Source of the DNA: Colocasia esculenta
Taxonomy: Eukaryota > Streptophyta > Magnoliopsida > Alismatales > Araceae
Assembly: GCA_014218235.1 (NCBI GenBank)
Contig: CM024757.1
Coordinates: forward strand, 149,371,371-149,435,370
DNA length: 64,000 bases
Direction: 5' to 3'
Position numbers and translations under genes: made by a program. Below the pieces are notes generated by a model, which saw only the letters and a program-made list of their open reading frames with translations, was not told the origin of the DNA and did not search any database. Below, one piece after another: positions 58,637 through 64,000 of the stretch. The stretch's first letter is position 1, and each line of letters starts with the position of its first letter.

Positions 58637-61600
58637 CCTGGTGTCACGTCCCGAGAATTACACAGTGGATATTAATAGTGTGGAATATAATTCGAGACGA
58701 TATCCCGAGACGTGAACAATCGGCAAATAAGCCTTTAGCTAGCACGCACTAAATGTATAACAACATATATCATCATAGGGCCCAAATATTGAACTCAACT
58801 AATCTTGTATTCAAATATCAACTCATTGTATTCCGAATGGAAACTATTACAGGACTAAGACTCAATAAAAAGAAAAGTATATTTTATTCCTCACTTCCTA
58901 CTACATGAATCTAACACTCAAAGCAAACTACTATAACTAGACTCATAGTTGGGACGCCTGTTACTCGGACGCATTCCCATCCTCGACTTGCTCATCCTCT
59001 TGAACATCATAGTCACCTAGATTGGGTAAAAGTAGGGGATGAGCAAACTAGCCCAGTAGGATTTATATCTGAATGTGCGAGCAATGATATAAGTGATTAA
59101 CAGTTTAGAACTAGGTAAGCACGATGAATGTCATGATATGCATGTACGAATAAAACTCATTAAAACATGATACGTGAACAAGCTAGATAGAGTGATCATG
59201 ATAGAACAAGATCTAGAAGGATATAAGAAGATAGAACTAGCAATATATGACTTTGTACAAGCACGCAAGGTTTCACTTGATGTCAATAGCTTCCAAGAAC
59301 GCAAAATATCACTAATGGCATTAAATGCAGGATGGCCATATCACGCAAGCAAGCAAGCACGCACGAGCACGATCATGTAACACTAATTAGGCATGTAGAC
59401 ACTAATGTACACCAAGAAAAGATCCATCAAGAATGTACACTAGGACACGTGTATGTGGTTATGGTATCTATCATTCAACACGACACGCACGACTCCCAGC
59501 GCAGATGCAACGCCGGTAATCATTATACCCCATGGTTAACAATATATTTATGACTCTCCGTCATTGGGGCTAGACTGGAGCCCTTAGACACTCGCCGTAC
59601 TCAGTCAGCATCTCACTAAATTTTAAATGTAGATACCCACAGTCATTAATAATGGCCAACGAGAGTTTCAAAATGTAAGCATGTGTAACGTCATGTTCAT
59701 GATGATGATGAGAACAAGTAATAAGTAAATTGAACATGATTTCATGATAACAATGGTCAAGAGATAAATTTGGCAGCATAATGGTACGATTTATACATTA
59801 GTTCAATCTTTACATTAATGGGTTTAATCTAGATTGTAAATCACACTCACGAGAACAAGATGAGAGAGGAAGTGCACGCTATCTCCAGGGAACTTCAATG
59901 GTACAACCAACTCGGCCTCCATGTGGGAATCCACGAAGAGTGGAGATTTATGGAGGTCTTAGAGAAAAGGTCGCTAGTCTTATCGATTCGGAATGACCGA
60001 TAGAGAGCTTCCAAATCCCCAAGAAAGGGCTGCCTAGATGTGCAAGTGTGTAGTGATGTACGCATCTCAATTCACATTCCATCGGTCTCAAACTCGCGGA
60101 GAGCACTTAACATGATGGAACACAATGAACAATGCATTTAACTACACATGAGTTTGCAAGATTTTAAGATAATAATTATCATTTTAATCAAGCTAGAACA
60201 GTAACAAGAGCGAATCACAAGTTTCATGAAGGGTCATGTCATTAAGAAAGCAATTAGAATAATGTTCGTGTAATTAAAACTTTGTAAATGGGTTAAACAC
60301 TTTTAAGCCATTAAACAGATATCATGTAATGATCAGACTCAAGACATACAAATTATACACTTGTAAATATGTTAAACTGACCTCGGGTATGCCTTGAAAT
60401 ATGCGTCCAACACAGTGGACGCACGTCGAAATACATTGCACAGTGAAAACCAGCGAAAAGGGAAAAGTCAAAATCGCGTCCAAGAGGGTGGCCGCCTTCA
60501 TGCTTTAAACGTGTCGGGGGTCCCGGACGCGTCTACAGGAAATCATTAAAAAACACTTAGGCGGGAAAAACCTCTGAAACGCATTGGGGCATCTGGCCGT
60601 GATTCAGACCGGCCCGGACTCCCAGGCGGCGCGCAGACCCACGCAGGCGGTTGACGGGTCAACGCCTTAATAACTTCGGGGTCATCGGGCTCCTTTCAGA
60701 TTGTCACGTCGCCCATGTGTGACGCGACACCAAGTGCTTGGACCGGACGTGTTTCGAGCAGCAGATCGAATACGTAGAAAACCAGGACTCAGGGGGTTTG
60801 ATCCATGCAATGCTTATATCTTGTAAACTATGGCTTTTCGAACAAAAGTCTCAACATGAAAGTTGTTGGGAACATGACAAAGGAGAGAAATATGATTTTT
60901 AAATAATTTTAAATGGCCTTGAGATGCATGATAAATTGACTTGAACAGGAAAAGATCCTAACATGCGCGACTTTGGCAAAACGCCTATAACTCATGATGT
61001 ACTAAATGGAAAATGATGAAATCTGTGGGAAAAGAAAGTTAACTTGATGCTATTTATGGTATAGGATTTGTTAAGCTTTGGCCTGAGAAAACCTACCTTC
61101 TGGGTTGATGAAGTCTCATTCTTCAGAATTCCCTTGTTCAGACCACTGTTTGAAGAACGCTTAATACTTTGTGTATACTACATGGAAATTGGGCATTCTG
61201 CTTGGGTTAGGAAGTAGAGTTGACCCTCTTTGCAGGGGTATAGCCTTGCACGATGGGATTTATGTTTGACCTACCTTTGCTCGACTCCAAGGGGACGGTT
61301 TGCACAGGTCGTAGCAGATGAACAGAGGAAGAAGATGACCTTCTTGTGGTCGATCCACAGCTCCCCAGCCACCCAACACTCCTCCACACGACCCCAACAA
61401 GTTGTAAAACTCGTCCCTAGGGTTTAATGGAGAGTATTTAAGCAACCATGTTGTTTAGGAGTCCTATTATGACAAGGAAACTATGGTTGCGGTTTTGGCT
61501 TATTACTTTCCTAATTTGAGGATTTCCTCCTCCATTGGAGTGCCTTGGCGATCAAGCAATCCCAAAGGATGGCTAGGCACGAATTTGGGTTGCCAAGAAT

Positions 61601-62073
61601 TCATGTTCTCATGCCAATTCATCTTTAATTGCCTCTTTCTAATTTCAGTTTATTTAAGCTACGAATTTCCATCCATTTTCTTGCTTCATTTGATTTTTGT
61701 GCCAAATGTTGTCCATTGACCCAATTATGATATTGGGTCATTAATATATAATGTTGGAAGTCCCTCCAACATTTTTATTTAATTTATGATTGCATCGTAT
61801 TTCCGTGTTAACGGTTTTCCGACTTGTTTCCTTATTTGGATAATCGGTCACCATGTGATGTACACTAGGTTAATCGAATTTTTCATCGCACGAATTTCTT
61901 CGACTTAGAAATAATGTGTGGGGTTGATTTATAATTTTTATGGATTTTTCTGATGTGTTTTAGCACATACGATAATGATACGTATGTTTTAAATACTCTG
62001 ATATTATGGAAATTATTTATTTCTATTTATTTGAATTTTTATGTAATTAAAATTTCCGGGGTGCTACACCGGG
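58637..62073 (+). mobile_element. 3427-bp LTR-like insertion in G (58642-62068)
   Basis: The insert starts TGTCACGTCCCGAGA and ends TTTCCGGGGTGCTACA. It is flanked by CCTGG (58637-58641) and CCGGG (62069-62073), a 5-bp duplication with one mismatch. Removing it restores the integrase motif SGRDPRFTS across the junction. It has no retroelement coding region. The TG...CA ends and the GGGTG-TACA terminus match Tekay/Del-like LTRs, so a solo LTR is most likely. A TATA-like TATTTAAG lies at 61434. Confidence 0.82.
60405..60560. repeat. GCGTCC / GGACGC motif group in the 3.4-kb LTR
   Basis: GCGTCCAACACAGTGGACGC is an imperfect inverted pair at 60399-60418. GCGTCC recurs at about 60477 and GGACGCGTC at 60526. 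This is a smaller group than those in other LTRs. Confidence 0.55.
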
Positions 62074-62913
62074 TTCACTTCAAGCTTTTGGAGAAGTTTG
62101 TAGAGGGTTGTCGGCACAGAGTTGAGGCATAGTTCAGCATATCACCCGCAGACAGATGGACAAACGGAGATAACAATCTAGACAATTGAAGATATGTTGA
62201 GAGCTTGCTGCTTAGTGTGGGCAGGTGTTTGGGAGCGCCACTTGGGTATGGTTGAGTTTGCGTATAACAACAGTTATCATGCAAGCATTGGGATGGCACC
62301 GTATGAAGCTTCATATGGCAGACTGTGCAGGTCACCACTAAATTGGCATGAGGTAGGAGAGAGACAGGTCATGGGTCCAGAGCTGATTCGACAGTGTGCA
62401 GAAACAGTAAAGTTTATTCGAGAAAAGCTTCGCACAGCATAGAGACGTCAAAAGAGTTATGCAGACACCAGACACAGGCCTCTGCAATTTGAGGTTGGAG
62501 ATTATGTATTTCTGAAGGTTTCTCCTGCTAAGGGAGTGCTTAGATTTAGCAAGAAAGGCAAGTTGAGCCCAAGGTATGTTGGGCCGTTCCAGATAAAGGA
62601 AAGAATGGGAGAGACAACATACAAGTTAGATCTGCCAGCAGATTTTATAGATGCTCATGACGTGTTCCATGTTTCAATGCTCAGAAAGTATATCCGAGAT
62701 CCATCTCAAGTGGTCAGTTATCAAAGGGATGATTTAAAGCCAGAAATGACAATGCCGGAGTATCTAGTGCAGATTACAGGTCGCAGAACCCAAAAGGTCA
62801 TAAATAAGGAGATTGAATTAGTGAAAGTCAAGTGGGAAAAAAGACAGGGCGGAGAGGATACATGGGAATTGGCAGATGAAATGATGAAGGTGTATCCATA
62901 CTTGTTTGAGTAA

Positions 62914-63897
62914 GTTTTTAATTCTTTTAGGTGATAGTACCATGCTAGTTTAACTAAAAGTTTTTGGTGTTGAATTTCCGTTTTAAATTTTGAGGATGAA
63001 ATTTCTTTTAAGCTTTCTGACTGTTCAGATCATCGTTTAATGGTTGCGGAGGCCAGTGTGTGGCCGATGACGTGTGTAGCAGGTGTCTTCACAGGTTATG
63101 AGGCTTCGTGGGCTGGCAGTTTGGGCCTAAAGCACTCACTGGTTCACTGTCTGTGAACGCGACAGTGTGGGACGTCGCATTCTTAATGCGACGGTCTAGG
63201 GCGTCGCATTCATGGAACCACTGTTGGAGTCGTCGTCTGCATGCACGCCGTGTGTCGGACGCAGAGTTGGGCAGGCTGATGTAAGGAGTGTGAAGGCGAC
63301 AGCCTTCTACGTCGCGTTCAGGTTGCGACAGAGGACTATGTCGCATTCTTAACCGAACTACATTTTTAAGTAGGTTTAGACCGAACAGAGCTCCTGCAAG
63401 CTCTGCTCGGCTAGGGAAGGGGTTTTCGCCGTGGAAAGGGGTGATTCATCATTTTGGTGGTGTTTTGGGCGTGTCTCGCCGCAAGCACGCTACGTGGAGC
63501 AGGGAAAACGCTGTGTGGGTCTCGTACCTCATGTTCATCACGGAGGTAGGGAGATTCCACCTCGTTTCAATGTGTGAATTGTGTGTGTAGTGTTTCGATA
63601 CGTTATTTGATTTCCAAACAGTAGATATCATGCTAGGGCACACATTAAAGCATGGGAAATGGATGAAAGCACTAGTTTGCAAGGTCTGTGGGGGTAATCC
63701 GGCGAGGGGTCCCCAGATTAGGGTTCTCGCCTGTGAAGGAGACGGACCTTCCCGTCGCGACGAGGTCGCGACAAGCCGACCTATCGCGTTCAGGTTCCTA
63801 AACACAACATATCGGGGTGTCGTGTTTTGTAGGCGACATGGGACCCCGTCGCTTTAGCAGTCGAGGGGTTGTTTGTGTGCATGCATGTGAACGTATT
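62914..63897 (+). mobile_element. 3' end of G with LTR remnant rich in GTCGC
   Basis: After the pol stop the tract TTTTGAGGATGAAATTTC (about 62985), common just before the 3' LTR in this gypsy group, is followed by sequence with many GTCGC, GCGAC, GTCGCATTC and GAACGCGAC motifs (63155-63350 and 63755-63855), the motif type of LTR F. A clean TGTAAC start is not visible, so the LTR start is deleted or altered. It ends where another LTR starts at 63898. Confidence 0.6.
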
Positions 63898-64000
63898 TGT
63901 AACGACCCCCTTTATACCGGTACGATTATCCCAATCCCCATCGGTACAAAGAGCATCGTCACAGTGGGATAGTAACCCAACACTAAGCGATAAGGTTGAT
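63898..64000 (+). mobile_element. Start of a second copy of the 4.4-kb LTR family
   Basis: TGTAACGACCCCC and the next 90 bases match 33611-33712 with about a dozen differences, including the shared TACCGGTACGATTAT and CAATCCCCATCGGTA blocks. It runs off the window. GTATT (63893-63897) would be its left target duplication. Confidence 0.85.

Larger units (their letters stand above)
57857..62913 (+). pseudogene. Ty3/gypsy pol 3' part of element G, split by an LTR insertion
   Basis: It starts inside RNase H (RRWMEYLKDYDFSLAYHPGR). The connection and integrase zinc finger follow (HRSRYSIHPGSTKM, then CAVCQQVKAEHQ), then the integrase core with D (MDFIVGLPRS, 58447), D (SGRDP, 58632) and, after the insertion, E (HPQTDGQTE, about 62170). 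The C-terminal part has GPFQIKERMGETTYKLDLP and a chromodomain-like tail, KVKWEKRQGGEDTWELADEM, ending YPYLFE at 62913. Stops are at 58141, 58402, about 62131, 62179 and 62440. It is a Tekay/Del-type chromovirus relative of F. The upstream two thirds of pol and gag are missing. Confidence 0.88.

Overview
This window is plant nuclear DNA from a repeat-rich intergenic region, and I see no intact host gene in it. The evidence is several families of plant-type LTR retrotransposon (Sirevirus-like Ty1/copia with a third ORF, another Ty1/copia, Tekay/Del-like Ty3/gypsy), an En/Spm (CACTA) transposase, hAT-type MITEs with 8-bp target duplications, and initiator-tRNA-Met type primer sites. A run of 100 N (12559-12658) marks an assembly gap. 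Species cannot be told from the sequence.

Layout. 1-6285: a decayed copia element (A), its left LTR cut by the window edge. 6286-6510: a broken fragment of a CWC22-like splicing-factor gene directly abutting A. 6511-12558: low-copy-looking DNA with three MITEs (7852-8448, 8575-9079, 12068-12446), LTR remnants and a repeat block that looks CACTA-subterminal. 12659-16540: two minus-strand Sirevirus-like LTRs (D, E). 16550-22119: the 3' part of a Sirevirus (C: third ORF, two polypurine tracts, LTR), which breaks a minus-strand gypsy element (F, 22120-28682). F in turn breaks a minus-strand CACTA transposase (28683-30639). 31615-57852: a minus-strand Sirevirus (H). Its 3' LTR is split by a complete plus-strand Sirevirus (B, 31731-48632, duplication AAACA), and B's left LTR is split by a 4377-bp LTR with no coding region (33611-37987, duplication GAGAT). 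57857-63897: a plus-strand gypsy fragment (G) broken by a 3427-bp LTR-like insert (58642-62068). 63898-64000: the start of another copy of the 4.4-kb LTR family.

How parts relate. All large ORFs belong to retroelements or transposons and all carry stops, frameshifts or missing catalytic residues, so nothing here looks autonomous today. B is the most complete and youngest-looking Sirevirus: I count 17 differences by eye between about 910 aligned LTR bases.

The most unusual signal is not a gene. Nearly every LTR family here carries a dense cluster of a short CG-centred motif: AACGATTT in B, C and D, GCGAATCG in E, GTCGAC(C) in H, GTCGC/GCGAC in F and in the G-side LTR remnant, and GGACGC/GCGTCC in the two solo LTRs. 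In the Sirevirus LTRs the cluster lies in U3, roughly 170-430 bp upstream of a TATA-like box. In both B and H the element's own LTR motif recurs in the non-coding spacer between pol and the third ORF, which suggests a shared regulatory module.
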